A stretch of DNA of 64,000 nt from an uncultured Pelagimonas sp. (GTDB lineage Bacteria > Pseudomonadota > Alphaproteobacteria > Rhodobacterales > Rhodobacteraceae). The position numbers and the translations under genes were made by a program. Below, in pieces: positions 8,584-17,721 of this stretch. Location of the stretch: contig NZ_CANMKO010000002.1 in assembly GCF_947498515.1 (NCBI RefSeq), positions 248,001 to 312,000 on the forward strand, given 5' to 3'. Within the stretch, counting starts at the first letter, position 1, and the number at the start of each line of letters is the position of its first letter. Under the pieces are notes generated by a model. The model did no database searches, was not told where the DNA came from, and was given only the letters and a program-made list of their open reading frames with translations.

Positions 8584-8723
8584 AACAAAGTCGCACAAAT
8601 GCCATCATTGTGCCCAAAGTATAAACGTTTCTAACCCCTGCGAACGCCAACAACCTGCGCAACGCAACAGCGCACAACCTGTGAGAATGTTTCCTCAGAA
8701 TCACGGCTATTCGGAGAGCGAAA

Positions 8724-9020
8724 ATGAAAGATATACTAAGCATTCTCAGCGACTTGCGCCGCCCCCGCCTTCTTATTCGGGCCGCACGCATCGGCGCTCA
8801 GGACTATCGCCGCAACCCACAACTCCATAGACTTTTAGGATATGGTAACCTTCCACGCCCCGGCGCGGCGCTTATGAGGTTAATGGAAATTGAAGCGGAC
8901 CTTAACGATCGCCGTTGCGGAAACGATTCGGGATATTCAGTGAGTCGACACGTTGAGATCCTAGTCGCCATGATGGGCGAAGCCCGCGTCTTGCGCGAAA
9001 CTCAGGCCAGCTACGACTAA
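8724..9020 (+). CDS. DUF6477-family small protein
   Basis: This 98-residue, Arg-rich protein (MKDILSILSDLRRPRLLIRA, then RNPQLHRLLGYGNLPRPGAA) resembles the Rhodobacterales DUF6477 family, whose function is not known to me. There is no signal peptide or membrane segment. It is preceded by GGAGAG 8 nt before the ATG. It is divergent from the DUF6456 regulator gene, which suggests linked control, but there is no direct evidence for a shared pathway. Confidence 0.7.
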   Translation: MKDILSILSDLRRPRLLIRAARIGAQDYRRNPQLHRLLGYGNLPRPGAALMRLMEIEADLNDRRCGNDSGYSVSRHVEILVAMMGEARVLRETQASYD

Positions 9021-9049
9021 AAAAACGCCCCCTCTGATCACCAGAGAGG
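9021..9049 (-). terminator. Terminator for the MttB-family gene
   Basis: Read on the minus strand, an imperfect stem (CAGAG at 9042-9046 with CTCTG at 9032-9036, extended by G/C pairs around one bulge) is followed by a GCG and a run of T. It sits 59 bp past the MttB-family stop. Confidence 0.65.
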
Positions 9050-9107
9050 ACGTGACAGGGCCAGACGGGCGCGCCAAACTTGGCCGCCCGCCGGAAACAC
9101 CCAAACT

Positions 9108-10649
9108 TTAGGTAAAGCTGTCGGGCATCGACGCTTTCTTATCCGCGACGTATTTAGTCAAAGCCTCATGGATCGCCGGATCCAAGGCTGGCTGTTTGTA
9201 GTTGTCCAACAGGTATTTGACCCGCGCGGTGGCCAAGGCCACGGTATCGCGTCCACCTTCCTCTGACCACGTCTCGAACGGTTTGTAGTCAAGCAGATCG
9301 GTTTTCCAGAACGCTTCTTTGAAATTCGCCTGTGTGTGGGCGCAGCCAAGGTAATGCCCGCCGGGCCCTACTTCGCGGATCGCGTCCATCGCTTGGGCGT
9401 TTTCATCCATCTCCACCCCTTTGGCGAGACCGTGCAGCGTTCCGAGCTGATCCGCGTCCATAACGAATTTCTCAAACGACGACACTAAGCCACCTTCAAG
9501 CCAGCCACAGGAGTGCAGCATGAAGTTCACCCCTGACAACAACCCCATGTTCAACGAGTTCGCGGTTTCATAGGCTGCCTGTGCATCGGGAAGCTTGGAG
9601 CCACAGAACGACCCAGCCGAGCGATAAGGCAACCCAAGACGCCGCGCCAATTGCCCAGCGCCATAGGTCACATGTGACGCCTCGGGCGTGCCAAAGGTCG
9701 GCGCACCCGATCCCATGTCGATAGACGACACAAAGGCCCCAAAGATCACCGGCGCACCGGGTCGGATCAACTGGCTATAGGCGATACCGGCCAAAACCTC
9801 GGCCAAAACCTGTGTCAACGTGCCCGCAACCGAAACCGGAGCCATCGCCCCGCCAACGATAAACGGCGAAATGATGCAGGCTTGGTTGTTCTTGGCGTAA
9901 ACCTCAAGCGCCCCCATCATCACATCGTCAAACTGCATGGGCGAGTTGATGTTGATGAGCGACGTCATCACGGTGTTTTCCTGAACGAATTCTTTGCCGA
10001 ACAGAATCTCACACATCTCGACGCTGTCTTGGGCGCGCTCTGGCGCGGTGACCGAGCCCATGAACGGCTTGTCGGAATAGACCATATGCGACAGCAACAT
10101 ATCGAGATGGCGCTTGTTCACCGGCACGTCCGTGGGTTCGCAAACCGTACCACCGGAATGGTGCAACCATTTCGACATATAGCCAAGCTTCACGAACTTA
10201 TCGAAATCTTCCATCTTGGCATAGCGGCGCCCGCCTTCGGCATCGCGCACAAAGGGCGGTCCATAGACCGGGGCCAGAACAAGGTTATTGCCACCCACCA
10301 CAACCGACTTCTCCGGGTTGCGCGCGTGTTGGGTGTATTGGCTCGGCGCTGTGGCACATAGCTTGCGTGCCAATCCACGCGGAAGACGGACCCGCTCGCC
10401 CTGAACATCGGCACCAGCTTCGCGCCACCGCTCAAGCGCGGCGGGGTTATCGACAAAGTTCACACCGATCTCTTCCAACACCGTTTCGGCGTTGTGTTCG
10501 ATGATATCCAACGCCTCTTCACTCAACACCTCAAAGTTGGGGATATTGCGTTCGATGTATTTGGCGGTCTCGATGCTTACTGCGGTGCGTTCTGCCCGGC
10601 GGGCTGCGCCGCCACCGCCACGGGATCGTCTGCGCGCTGGTTCTGCCAT
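9108..10649 (-). CDS. MttB-family (trimethylamine methyltransferase-like) protein, non-pyrrolysine
   Basis: The 513-residue protein is full length for the MttB superfamily of corrinoid-dependent methyltransferases. The frame is open without an internal TAG, so it is a non-pyrrolysine member; characterised examples act on glycine betaine or other quaternary amines. I chose ATG 10649 (MAEPARRRSRGGGG, a basic Gly-rich leader seen in relatives) over 10715. No corrinoid protein gene is adjacent; the nearest is at 20344. The substrate is not readable. It might feed methyl groups to that corrinoid protein, which is speculative. Confidence 0.85.
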   Translation of the reverse strand: MAEPARRRSRGGGGAARRAERTAVSIETAKYIERNIPNFEVLSEEALDIIEHNAETVLEEIGVNFVDNPAALERWREAGADVQGERVRLPRGLARKLCATAPSQYTQHARNPEKSVVVGGNNLVLAPVYGPPFVRDAEGGRRYAKMEDFDKFVKLGYMSKWLHHSGGTVCEPTDVPVNKRHLDMLLSHMVYSDKPFMGSVTAPERAQDSVEMCEILFGKEFVQENTVMTSLININSPMQFDDVMMGALEVYAKNNQACIISPFIVGGAMAPVSVAGTLTQVLAEVLAGIAYSQLIRPGAPVIFGAFVSSIDMGSGAPTFGTPEASHVTYGAGQLARRLGLPYRSAGSFCGSKLPDAQAAYETANSLNMGLLSGVNFMLHSCGWLEGGLVSSFEKFVMDADQLGTLHGLAKGVEMDENAQAMDAIREVGPGGHYLGCAHTQANFKEAFWKTDLLDYKPFETWSEEGGRDTVALATARVKYLLDNYKQPALDPAIHEALTKYVADKKASMPDSFT

Positions 10650-10837
10650 GGGTTCATGTCCGTCCTGAATTTCGCTTGGGGTCCGTGATAGCCGATGCCC
10701 AGCGCCTCGCGTCACAGGTTAGCGGCGTTCCAAGTGCAAAAGCGACATTTGGGCCCAGGTAAGGCGACATCCCCATAACGCCTTTGACCCACTAGCCCCC
10801 ATCGGGCACCATGCTTGTTCCTGAGGAGGAGACATTT

Positions 10838-11512
10838 ATGGATGCGCAGGATCGCAATGCCCTAACCCCGGCTGAAATCGGCGCGGTGGCGCATTTGTAT
10901 CGCGGCGAAGTCTATCGCAGTACGATTTGGCGGACCCGGCTCGACACAACCACCAATTGGGCCGTTGTCACCTTGGGCGTGGCCTTGTCGATTAGCTTTG
11001 CCTCCCCCGAGGCCTCCCCCCTACCTTTGGTCTTGGTCGGTGTGCTGATCATCCTGTTCCTGATGCTCGAGGCGCGGCGCTATCGGTATTTCAACGTCTG
11101 GCGAGCGCGGGCGCGATGGCTTGAGACGCATTTCTACGCTCCCATGCTCTATGACGGTGATCTGCATCTCGAGGAAGACTGGCAAAAGGTTCTCGCCGAC
11201 GATTATATGAAGCCCACTTACCATGTGTCGGTTATGACGGCGGTAGGGCGGCGTATCCGGCGCAACTATCTCTGGATCTTGATTATCCAGTCCCTCGCCT
11301 TTGCCGGAAAGCTTACCGTTCACCCCACCGCCGCCACTAGCTTTGACGAAGCGGCGCGGCGTGCCGATATTGGCCCCATCCCCGGAGAGGCCATCATGGG
11401 TGTCGGGGTTATCTATCTTCTGACTTGGGCCGGTATTGCCTATTGGTCGTGGCAAGAAGACATTCACCGCGGTGAACAACGCGGGGCTGAGAAATCAGAG
11501 AGTATGGGATAA
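10838..11512 (+). CDS. DUF2270 membrane protein
   Basis: The 224-residue protein starts at ATG 10838, nine bases after a strong GAGGAGG. It has two closely spaced membrane segments (NWAVVTLGVALSISFASP and LVLVGVLIILFLMLEARR), a conserved RYRYFNVWRARARWLE region, and further hydrophobic helices near residues 145-160 and 190-210. This matches the DUF2270 family of predicted inner membrane proteins. Function unknown. It is divergent from the MttB-family gene and appears to be a single-gene unit. Confidence 0.8.
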   Translation: MDAQDRNALTPAEIGAVAHLYRGEVYRSTIWRTRLDTTTNWAVVTLGVALSISFASPEASPLPLVLVGVLIILFLMLEARRYRYFNVWRARARWLETHFYAPMLYDGDLHLEEDWQKVLADDYMKPTYHVSVMTAVGRRIRRNYLWILIIQSLAFAGKLTVHPTAATSFDEAARRADIGPIPGEAIMGVGVIYLLTWAGIAYWSWQEDIHRGEQRGAEKSESMG

Positions 11513-11569
11513 ACCCCAACACAGGCAATTACTTGGTCCCATAGTAAAAAGTTTAAAGAGTGAGACGGT

Positions 11570-12730
11570 ATGCAAAATAGATATGTTGGCGATATTGGCG
11601 ACTATGTGAAATTTGGGCTCCTTCGTCGGCTCATCCCCAATCGCACATTGGGGGTCGCGTGGTATCTACACCCGGATGAAGGGCACAATAGCGACGGCGC
11701 GCATATCCGGTATCTCGAGCAATCCGAGACATGGCGTTCCTTTGACCCTGGCCTCTTTGACGCCTTGCAGCGTGTTGTTGCGTCAGGCCGATCCTTACGC
11801 GCCATCGAGAACAGCGGCCTATTAGAGGCGCAATTTCATTCTGACCCGTTGATTGCCCCCAAGGGCCCGGCGCAAAGATCGGGTTTTCGTACCCAATGGT
11901 TTGAGACCGTCCAGACACGGCTTAGCGCCTGCGACCTTGTGTTTGCTGATCCCGACAATGGCATTATCGATGACAAGCCGGATCGCAGACGGGACCACAA
12001 GCTGTCGAAACAAATACCGATTGGCGAAGTCCGCGCCCTTGCAAAGGATAGAACCGCCATCATCTACCACCACAACACGCGGTTTAAAGGCGGGCATGAC
12101 GCCGAGGTCGATCACTGGATCGGTGAAATTGACCTCCCGACACTGGCTGTTCGGTCAACGGCCTATAACTGTCGCACCTTCTTTGTGGTCAATCCCGACG
12201 AAGAAACCGCCCGGCAGGTTCAATCTTTTTGTCAGGACTGGTCAGGAGCCAAGGTTCACCTACATGGCGACGGGCACAGGAAACAACAGTTCCGCTCAAA
12301 CCCTCGTCCCACACGACCTATTTCTCCTAGGACCATTCCCATGACCAACACCACCGAAACCGGCCGCACGCTATCAGAAGAGCTTAACCCCGGCATGGAG
12401 GCCGCGCTTGAAGCACGCTATGGCCACTTGATCCCCGGCATGGCCGAAGGCGTGGTGGATTTCGCCTATGGCCGTCAATACGCACGCCCGGGTCTTCCCT
12501 TACGGGATCGCTATCTTGCCACCATTGCGGCGTTAACGGCCTTGGGCGGGCAAACTGCCCCCCAGCTCAAGGTTAATATCGCCGGTGGCCTCAAAGCTGG
12601 GCTTACCCAAGAAGAGATCGCAGAAACCATTTGGCAAATGTCGCTCTATGGGGGCTTTCCCGCCGCCATCAACGCCTTGAACGCCGCACTAGAGGTGTTT
12701 GACGATCATGGCTTATCCCCACCCAAGTAA
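11570..12730 (+). CDS. Fusion-like [11 protein letters not shown]-type protein plus carboxymuconolactone decarboxylase-like domain
   Basis: One 386-codon frame holds two unrelated parts. Residues 1-235 ([20 protein letters not shown], with a [11 protein letters not shown] motif) resemble an uncharacterised protein family; the DPDNG motif recalls methyltransferase active sites, but that is only a likeness. Residues 258-386 are an AhpD/carboxymuconolactone decarboxylase-like domain without the CxxC redox pair. They begin at an internal ATG (12341) which could be an independent start. The linker is basic and Pro-rich ([16 protein letters not shown]). Either a genuine fusion or two genes whose separating stop has been lost. 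Confidence 0.6.
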   Translation: MQNRYVGDIGDYVKFGLLRRLIPNRTLGVAWYLHPDEGHNSDGAHIRYLEQSETWRSFDPGLFDALQRVVASGRSLRAIENSGLLEAQFHSDPLIAPKGPAQRSGFRTQWFETVQTRLSACDLVFADPDNGIIDDKPDRRRDHKLSKQIPIGEVRALAKDRTAIIYHHNTRFKGGHDAEVDHWIGEIDLPTLAVRSTAYNCRTFFVVNPDEETARQVQSFCQDWSGAKVHLHGDGHRKQQFRSNPRPTRPISPRTIPMTNTTETGRTLSEELNPGMEAALEARYGHLIPGMAEGVVDFAYGRQYARPGLPLRDRYLATIAALTALGGQTAPQLKVNIAGGLKAGLTQEEIAETIWQMSLYGGFPAAINALNAALEVFDDHGLSPPK

Positions 12731-12782
12731 GGTATACCCTCGGTATGGCATGCCAGACTATCGGTGACATCCCATCTCTCTA

Positions 12783-12817
12783 GGGTAAGGGGCAGACCAC
12801 GCGCCCTCCTCTTACCC
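12783..12817. promoter_or_regulatory. Hairpin in the leader of the secreted protein gene
   Basis: GGGTAAG (12783-12789) pairs with CTTACCC (12811-12817), with additional G/C pairing inside. It lies 16 bp before ATG 12833. No T-run follows, so it is more likely leader structure than a terminator. Confidence 0.3.
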
Positions 12818-12832
12818 CGGAAAGCCTGTCAC

Positions 12833-13219
12833 ATGTCCCAACTATTCAAAACCGCCGCGCTTGCCTGCGCCTCATTTCTGATCTGTACAGAGGCCTATGC
12901 CGCCAAGCGGACCCCGATCAGCCGCAGCCAAGCCAACATGAACATTTTTGTATGTGGTCAGGTCCCCGGAAGCTTCCCTCTGGAAACCCTAAGCTCATCA
13001 GGCTGTTGTTTTGAAGATGATCAAAGCGACAAAACCTATTGCACCATGTGCAACAAAGAGACCCAAGACTGCGCCGAGTACGAGGCACGCGAAACCTCGC
13101 CCCGGACCCTAGGCAAACAGGTCTTACAGCAATCCAGCCCGGTAGTCGCGCCAACGCCCCCTAGCCCGCGTAAAAAGCAAAGCAACGCGCCCGCCATTGG
13201 CAGTACCAAGAAACCTTGA
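12833..13219 (+). CDS. Small secreted Cys-containing protein, unrecognised
   Basis: The 128-residue protein starts with a clear signal peptide (MSQLFKTAALACASFLICTEAYA). The mature part has six Cys residues in CGQ, SGCCFE and TYCTMCNKETQDC, which suggests disulfides or metal binding in the periplasm. The C-terminal third is Pro/Ser/Lys-rich and low in complexity. I do not recognise the family. It converges with the small gene at 13248-13472 across a 28-bp gap. Confidence 0.65.
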   Translation: MSQLFKTAALACASFLICTEAYAAKRTPISRSQANMNIFVCGQVPGSFPLETLSSSGCCFEDDQSDKTYCTMCNKETQDCAEYEARETSPRTLGKQVLQQSSPVVAPTPPSPRKKQSNAPAIGSTKKP

Positions 13220-13247
13220 CCAATCGCGCGTCACCAAGCGCCGCCCC

Positions 13248-13472
13248 TTAGTCGCGCCAGTAGTTATTCGCCTGCGCGACGGTCTGAAAGTTGGTCGCCA
13301 CAACATGGGACACCTGTGTCAGACTATCGGCGTTATTGGCATAGTCGGGGCGCATGGCACTACGCGCTTCGTCATTGGGTTGGGTTTTCTTCACCGCCAT
13401 CCGCGACAGTTTGATCGCAAGGTCATATCCCTCTTCTGGGGTGGCGGTAATCAATGTGGGTAGCCAAGACAT
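13248..13472 (-). CDS. Small hypothetical protein
   Basis: The 74-residue protein reads MSWLPTLITATPEEGYDLAI, then KLSRMAVKKTQPNDEARSAM and a C-terminal VATNFQTVAQANNYWRD. ATG 13472 is preferred, since an upstream start at 13559 would add an unconserved-looking leader; a GGAATG stretch lies just before it. There is no signal peptide or membrane helix. Function unknown. It is divergent from the Nudix gene. Confidence 0.55.
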   Translation of the reverse strand: MSWLPTLITATPEEGYDLAIKLSRMAVKKTQPNDEARSAMRPDYANNADSLTQVSHVVATNFQTVAQANNYWRD

Positions 13473-13588
13473 CGGGCATTCCTTTGTACGGGGTTGGTTG
13501 AACTCTTTCACAGGCTTCTTGGTCTGCCCCCCGTTGTCAACCGGACCAATGCGCGTCACAAACGTGTGGTAAACTAAGGGGGCGACCT

Positions 13589-14122
13589 ATGGCACATGAT
13601 CATTCTTGCGGATCGGGCTGCGGCTGTGACCATCACGCGGACACTGGCCCACGTCCCGACGTTGCCCAAACCCCGCCCCCGTGGCGGCCCGCCCAACGAA
13701 TCCGCGTTCTAAGCATCGCCATCTTTCGCCGCGGAGATCACATCCTTGCCGGTCCGGTCTATGACGACAACGGCCAAATCAAGGGTTGGCGCCCGCTTGG
13801 CGGCGGCATCGAATTTGGCGAACGCGCCATTGATGCGCTTGCCCGTGAACTCCAAGAAGAAACCGGCCAAGAAATCACCGACATTCACCACATCGGTGTC
13901 ATGGAAAACCTCTTTACCCATCACGGGGAAACCGGCCATGAAATTGTGATGATCTACGCGGCGCGTTTTGCCAATCCCGACATATACAAAGCCGATCTCG
14001 TGGCCTTTGCCGAAGAAGACGGCATCGAAATGCACGCCAAATGGATTTCCCTGCCAAAAGCCTTGGCTGGACGCACGCAATTGTTCCCAACTGGCTTGGC
14101 CGAGCGTCTTCTTGCCAAGTAG
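13589..14122 (+). CDS. Nudix hydrolase with His/Cys-rich N-terminus
   Basis: The 177-residue protein has a Nudix box at about residues 72-94 (GGIEFGE then RELQEETG), with the catalytic Glu residues intact. Such enzymes hydrolyse nucleoside diphosphates linked to other groups; the substrate is not predictable here. The first 20 residues (MAHDHSCGSGCGCDHHADTG) carry three Cys and four His, an unusual possible metal-binding tail. A GGGGGCGACCT stretch precedes the ATG. It is followed by a GGGCAAA/TTTGCCC hairpin. Confidence 0.85.
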   Translation: MAHDHSCGSGCGCDHHADTGPRPDVAQTPPPWRPAQRIRVLSIAIFRRGDHILAGPVYDDNGQIKGWRPLGGGIEFGERAIDALARELQEETGQEITDIHHIGVMENLFTHHGETGHEIVMIYAARFANPDIYKADLVAFAEEDGIEMHAKWISLPKALAGRTQLFPTGLAERLLAK

Positions 14123-14125
14123 AAC

Positions 14126-14155
14126 GGGCAAAGCTGAGATCGCCTAGGTTTGCCC
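14126..14155 (+). terminator. Hairpin after the Nudix gene
   Basis: A 7-bp perfect stem, GGGCAAA (14126-14132) / TTTGCCC (14149-14155), lies 4 bp past the Nudix stop. No T-run follows, so termination may be inefficient or the hairpin may stabilise the 3-prime end. Confidence 0.45.
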
Positions 14156-14304
14156 TACCGCAATCGGTGGTCGTCTTTGCGCGATCATTCCATTAGTTGC
14201 CGTTAAAACACAGGAAAATTTCGTACTTTTTTGCGCCCGTTTTAATTCCATCTCGCCCCTGATAGGCCGCAAGAAATTGTTTATATTATCAAGGTGTTTT
14301 CCGG

Positions 14305-15000
14305 ATGAGACCTCAGATTGCAACCGCAACCACAACAGCATTGACCGCCGCTTTCCTGACGACTGCTGCGATGGCTGGCGATTTATCCCAAGTTACCACA
14401 GACCCTGTTCCCACCGCGCCTAGCACGGATTGGAGCGGCTTGTACGGTGGCTTAACCCTATCAAAAAGCACGGGATCGTATTTCGGCGACTTTAGCTCGG
14501 CTGGTACCCACTTCCCTGCTGAAGAAGGTGATCTTGACGGCGTGGGCTATGGTCTTTTGCTGGGTCACAACTGGCAAAAAGGCAAATTTGTTTATGGCGC
14601 AGAGCTGAGCCTGTCAGGACAAGATATCAACGGGTCAGAATCTTGCCCCAACGACAACTTCGACTGTAACGCCAAAATAGACCGCCTTGGATCGCTTCGG
14701 GTCCGAGCCGGTATGCTGATGGGTGAGAAGTCTTTGGCCTTTGCAACGCTTGGCTATGCGGCTGCTGATATTACAGCGTCGGCCAAAGGCCTTGGCCTCA
14801 AAGGTGAACATACCGAACGCTTCACAGGGTTCGTTTATGGGATTGGCATGGAACACGCCCTAAACCAGCGCTATTCCATTCGCGCCAGCGTCCTCAAACA
14901 CGATTTCGGCTCCAAGGATCTGGAAGTTCTGGGGATCGCAGTTGACGATTTCAATGCCGATTTCACAACTTTGGAGTTGGGTTTTGTGATGCGTTTCTAA
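14305..15000 (+). CDS. Outer membrane beta-barrel (porin-like/Omp25-like) protein
   Basis: The 231-residue protein has a signal peptide (to about residue 24, TAAMA) followed by WSGLYGGLTLSKSTGS, a typical first strand of small outer membrane barrels. Alternating hydrophobic strands follow and it ends in a C-terminal Phe (ELGFVMRF), the usual BAM recognition signature. It probably sits in the outer membrane as an 8-strand barrel. TATATT/TATTAT sequences about 25 bp before the ATG could be its -10. It ends at a strong terminator. Confidence 0.85.
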   Translation: MRPQIATATTTALTAAFLTTAAMAGDLSQVTTDPVPTAPSTDWSGLYGGLTLSKSTGSYFGDFSSAGTHFPAEEGDLDGVGYGLLLGHNWQKGKFVYGAELSLSGQDINGSESCPNDNFDCNAKIDRLGSLRVRAGMLMGEKSLAFATLGYAAADITASAKGLGLKGEHTERFTGFVYGIGMEHALNQRYSIRASVLKHDFGSKDLEVLGIAVDDFNADFTTLELGFVMRF

Positions 15001-15022
15001 ACGCATTAGCATTCCTTGTTTT

Positions 15023-15050
15023 AACGGCCCGCCCTTGCGGGCCGTTTGCG
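15023..15050 (+). terminator. Rho-independent terminator after the beta-barrel gene
   Basis: A 10-bp perfect stem (AACGGCCCGC 15023-15032 / GCGGGCCGTT 15037-15046) with a CCTT loop is followed by a T-rich tract. Confidence 0.85.
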
Positions 15051-15129
15051 TTTCAAGCCCGGGTTCAGACCCGTGTGCATTGGGCTAGATCAATATTGCA
15101 CTTCTGGTCGTTGCTGCCTATTAGAGCGC

Positions 15130-16698
15130 ATGACCAGCACCCAGCATGACCGCCTCTTAATCATCGACTTTGGCTCTCAGGTGACGCAGTTGATTGCGCG
15201 CCGCCTGCGTGAGTTGAACGTCTATTGCGAAATCCACCCCTATCAGGCCGTGACCATGGATATGGTCCACGAGATGTCGCCCAAGGCGATCATCTTTTCC
15301 GGTGGCCCAGATAGCGTCACCCGCGACGGCAGCCCACGTGCCCCGCAGGAAATTTTTGACCTCGGTGTACCGATCCTTGGCATCTGTTATGGCCAGCAGG
15401 TCATGATGCATCAGCTCGGCGGCAAGGTCGAAAGCGGCCAAGGCACCGCCGAGTTTGGCCGCGCCTATGTGACCCCATCGGTGAAATCGCTTCCGCTTCT
15501 CGACGGTTGGTTCCAATCCGATCAGGATCGCGAACAGGTCTGGATGAGCCACGGCGACCACGTCAGCGAGCTGGCCCCCGGTTTTGAGGTTTATGGCACC
15601 TCGCCCAACGCGCCTTATGCGATCACCGCCGATATGGCGCGTAACTTCTATGCTGTGCAATTCCACCCCGAGGTACATCACACCCCCAACGGGGCCAAAC
15701 TGTACGAAAACTTCGTCAAATTGGCTGGATTCGCTGGCGACTGGACAATGGGTGCCTACCGCGAAGAGATGATCGGCAAGCTCAAGGAACAGGTCGGCGA
15801 CAAGAACGTCATCTGTGCCCTATCGGGCGGTGTTGATAGCTCGGTCGCGGCGGCGCTCCTGCACGAAGCCATCGGTGATCAGCTGACCTGTGTGTTTGTT
15901 GACCACGGGTTGCTGCGCAAGGATGAGGCCAAAGAAGTCGTAGGCATGTTCCGCGACAACATGAACCTATCCGTCATTCATGCCGATGAAAGCGATCTGT
16001 TTTTGGGTGAGCTGGACGGTCAGTCCGACCCCGAAACCAAGCGCAAAATTATCGGTAAACTGTTCATTGACGTGTTCCAGAAATACGCCGATGAAATCGA
16101 CGGTGCCGAGTTCCTTGCCCAAGGGACGCTTTACCCCGATGTGATTGAATCGGTCTCCTTTTCCGGTGGTCCATCGGTGACAATCAAATCGCATCACAAT
16201 GTAGGTGGCCTGCCTGAGAAGATGGGTCTGAAACTGGTCGAGCCGCTGCGCGAGCTTTTCAAGGACGAGGTCCGCGCCTTGGGTCACGAACTTGGCCTGC
16301 CCGCGTCCTTTATCGGTCGCCACCCCTTCCCCGGACCGGGTCTTGCCATTCGTTGCCCCGGTGAAATCACCCGCGAAAAGCTGGAAATCCTGCGCGAGGC
16401 GGATGCGATCTATATCGACCAGATCCGCAAGCACGGGCTTTATGATGACATCTGGCAAGCCTTCGTTGCCATCCTGCCGGTGCGTACCGTCGGTGTGATG
16501 GGCGATGGTCGCACCTATGACTACGCCTGTGCCCTGCGTGCGGTGACAAGCGTCGACGGTATGACGGCGGATTACTATCCGTTTAGCCACGAGTTCCTTG
16601 GTGAGACCGCGACCCGGATCATCAATGAGGTCAAGGGCATCAACCGCTGTACCTATGACATCACCTCCAAGCCTCCGGGCACGATTGAGTGGGAATAA
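15130..16698 (+). CDS. guaA: GMP synthase (glutamine-hydrolysing)
   Basis: The 522-residue enzyme converts XMP to GMP. It has an N-terminal class I glutamine amidotransferase domain (nucleophile C86 in [20 protein letters not shown] later) and an ATP pyrophosphatase domain with the PP-loop SGGVDSS. The C-terminal dimerisation domain ends KPPGTIEWE, as is usual for GuaA. ATG 15130 is chosen because it gives the canonical short N-terminus. The ydcF gene begins inside its last codons (GTG 16689), so the two are translationally coupled. Confidence 0.97.
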   Translation: MTSTQHDRLLIIDFGSQVTQLIARRLRELNVYCEIHPYQAVTMDMVHEMSPKAIIFSGGPDSVTRDGSPRAPQEIFDLGVPILGICYGQQVMMHQLGGKVESGQGTAEFGRAYVTPSVKSLPLLDGWFQSDQDREQVWMSHGDHVSELAPGFEVYGTSPNAPYAITADMARNFYAVQFHPEVHHTPNGAKLYENFVKLAGFAGDWTMGAYREEMIGKLKEQVGDKNVICALSGGVDSSVAAALLHEAIGDQLTCVFVDHGLLRKDEAKEVVGMFRDNMNLSVIHADESDLFLGELDGQSDPETKRKIIGKLFIDVFQKYADEIDGAEFLAQGTLYPDVIESVSFSGGPSVTIKSHHNVGGLPEKMGLKLVEPLRELFKDEVRALGHELGLPASFIGRHPFPGPGLAIRCPGEITREKLEILREADAIYIDQIRKHGLYDDIWQAFVAILPVRTVGVMGDGRTYDYACALRAVTSVDGMTADYYPFSHEFLGETATRIINEVKGINRCTYDITSKPPGTIEWE

Positions 16699-17345
16699 GC
16701 CGCTTCATAATCAGGCTGGGCCTTATCGGGTCCGGCCTTTTTCTTGCGACCTTTGCGGCGGTGTCGATTTGGACCTTTGGTGATTTCTGGACGACCGAGG
16801 CCAAAGCGCCAAAAAGCGACGTTGTGTTTTGTCTTGGCTCGGGCATGGACCCATCAACAGGCAAGCTTGATCCATTTTCGCGACAACGAGCGAAAACATG
16901 TGCGCGCCTATTCGCACGTGGAAAGACCGACAAAATCATTTTCACCGGTGCCGGGCCGCGCGGAGCGACCGATGTTGCGACGCTCATGGCGCAGCTGGCG
17001 CAGCAAAACGGCGTCCCACCCGATGCGATCATCGTCGAACCAAACGCTCAGTCGACGCTCCAAAACGCTTTGTTTTCTCAGAAGCTTTCGATGAATGCGC
17101 ACTCCGCCATTCTGGTCACCGACAGTTTTCATCTCCCAAGGAGTTGGATGTCGTTTTATTGGCTGGGCACACCTGACCTCACCCTCATCCCCAGCCGGTC
17201 TAAAAACCCCGCGGATCAGGTCATGCCGAAGGTGCCCATGCTAACCCGCGAAACTCTGGCGATATGGTTCAACGCGCTGCGCTTTCCCGTTTACTGGGCC
17301 GCCAAACAACTTAACGTTTCCAACGCTGTAGACATTTTATACTAG
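16689..17345 (+). CDS. YdcF family (DUF218) membrane-anchored protein
   Basis: The 218-residue protein starts at a GTG that overlaps the guaA end by 10 bp. One N-terminal membrane helix (residues 5-28) is followed by a DUF218 domain: [33 protein letters not shown]. Members bind nucleotide-like ligands or act in envelope metabolism (SanA, ElyC); the precise role is open. The domain should face the periplasm. The ABM gene follows after 10 bp. Confidence 0.85.
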   Translation: MGISRFIIRLGLIGSGLFLATFAAVSIWTFGDFWTTEAKAPKSDVVFCLGSGMDPSTGKLDPFSRQRAKTCARLFARGKTDKIIFTGAGPRGATDVATLMAQLAQQNGVPPDAIIVEPNAQSTLQNALFSQKLSMNAHSAILVTDSFHLPRSWMSFYWLGTPDLTLIPSRSKNPADQVMPKVPMLTRETLAIWFNALRFPVYWAAKQLNVSNAVDILY

Positions 17346-17355
17346 GAGAAACTCC

Positions 17356-17631
17356 ATGACTGTCACCCTAGAGGGATACATCCAAGTGCCAGAGGATCGT
17401 TTGGACGATGTTCGGACCGCCTTGGTGGAGCACATCAAATTGACCCGCGCCGAACCCGGTTGTCTACGATTTGAGATTGTCGCCTCGCAAACCAAAATGG
17501 GCCGGTTTGATGTGTCCGAAGAGTTCCTGAACAAGGCCGCGTTTGAAGCCCATCAGGCGCGCGTGAAATCCTCTGATTGGGGGCGCATCACCCAAGGTAT
17601 CCCGCGCGACTACGAAATTAGCGGCCTATAG
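17356..17631 (+). CDS. Antibiotic biosynthesis monooxygenase (ABM) domain protein
   Basis: The 91-residue ferredoxin-like protein (MTVTLEGYIQVPEDRLDDVR, TRAEPGCLRFEIVASQ, FDVSEEFLNKAAFEAHQARV) has the pattern of ABM/YgiN proteins, which act as cofactor-free quinol oxygenases or simple small-molecule binders. An AGGAGA site lies 7 bp before the ATG. It is 10 bp after ydcF and may share its transcript. The substrate is unknown. Confidence 0.85.
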   Translation: MTVTLEGYIQVPEDRLDDVRTALVEHIKLTRAEPGCLRFEIVASQTKMGRFDVSEEFLNKAAFEAHQARVKSSDWGRITQGIPRDYEISGL

Positions 17632-17634
17632 CGC

Positions 17635-17668
17635 CAAATTCATAACGATCTTGCAGATTATGAATTTG
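17635..17668. promoter_or_regulatory. Long inverted repeat upstream of the homocysteine methyltransferase gene
   Basis: A perfect 11-bp dyad (CAAATTCATAA at 17635-17645 and TTATGAATTTG at 17658-17668) with a 12-bp spacer lies 53 bp before ATG 17722. It is AT-rich and lacks a T-run, so an operator for a methionine/SAH-responsive regulator is more likely than a terminator. The regulator identity is inference. Confidence 0.55.
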
Positions 17669-17721
17669 CCTAAAGGTGCAGGATGTGAAAAACCGCGCCC
17701 AAACCTATAAAGGCAGACCCC

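Noticed and set aside
17632-17721. Possible SAM-II or SAM-V riboswitch before the homocysteine methyltransferase gene
   Set aside because: The stem is too long and its loop too short, and the conserved pseudoknot partner could not be found; a palindromic operator explains it better.
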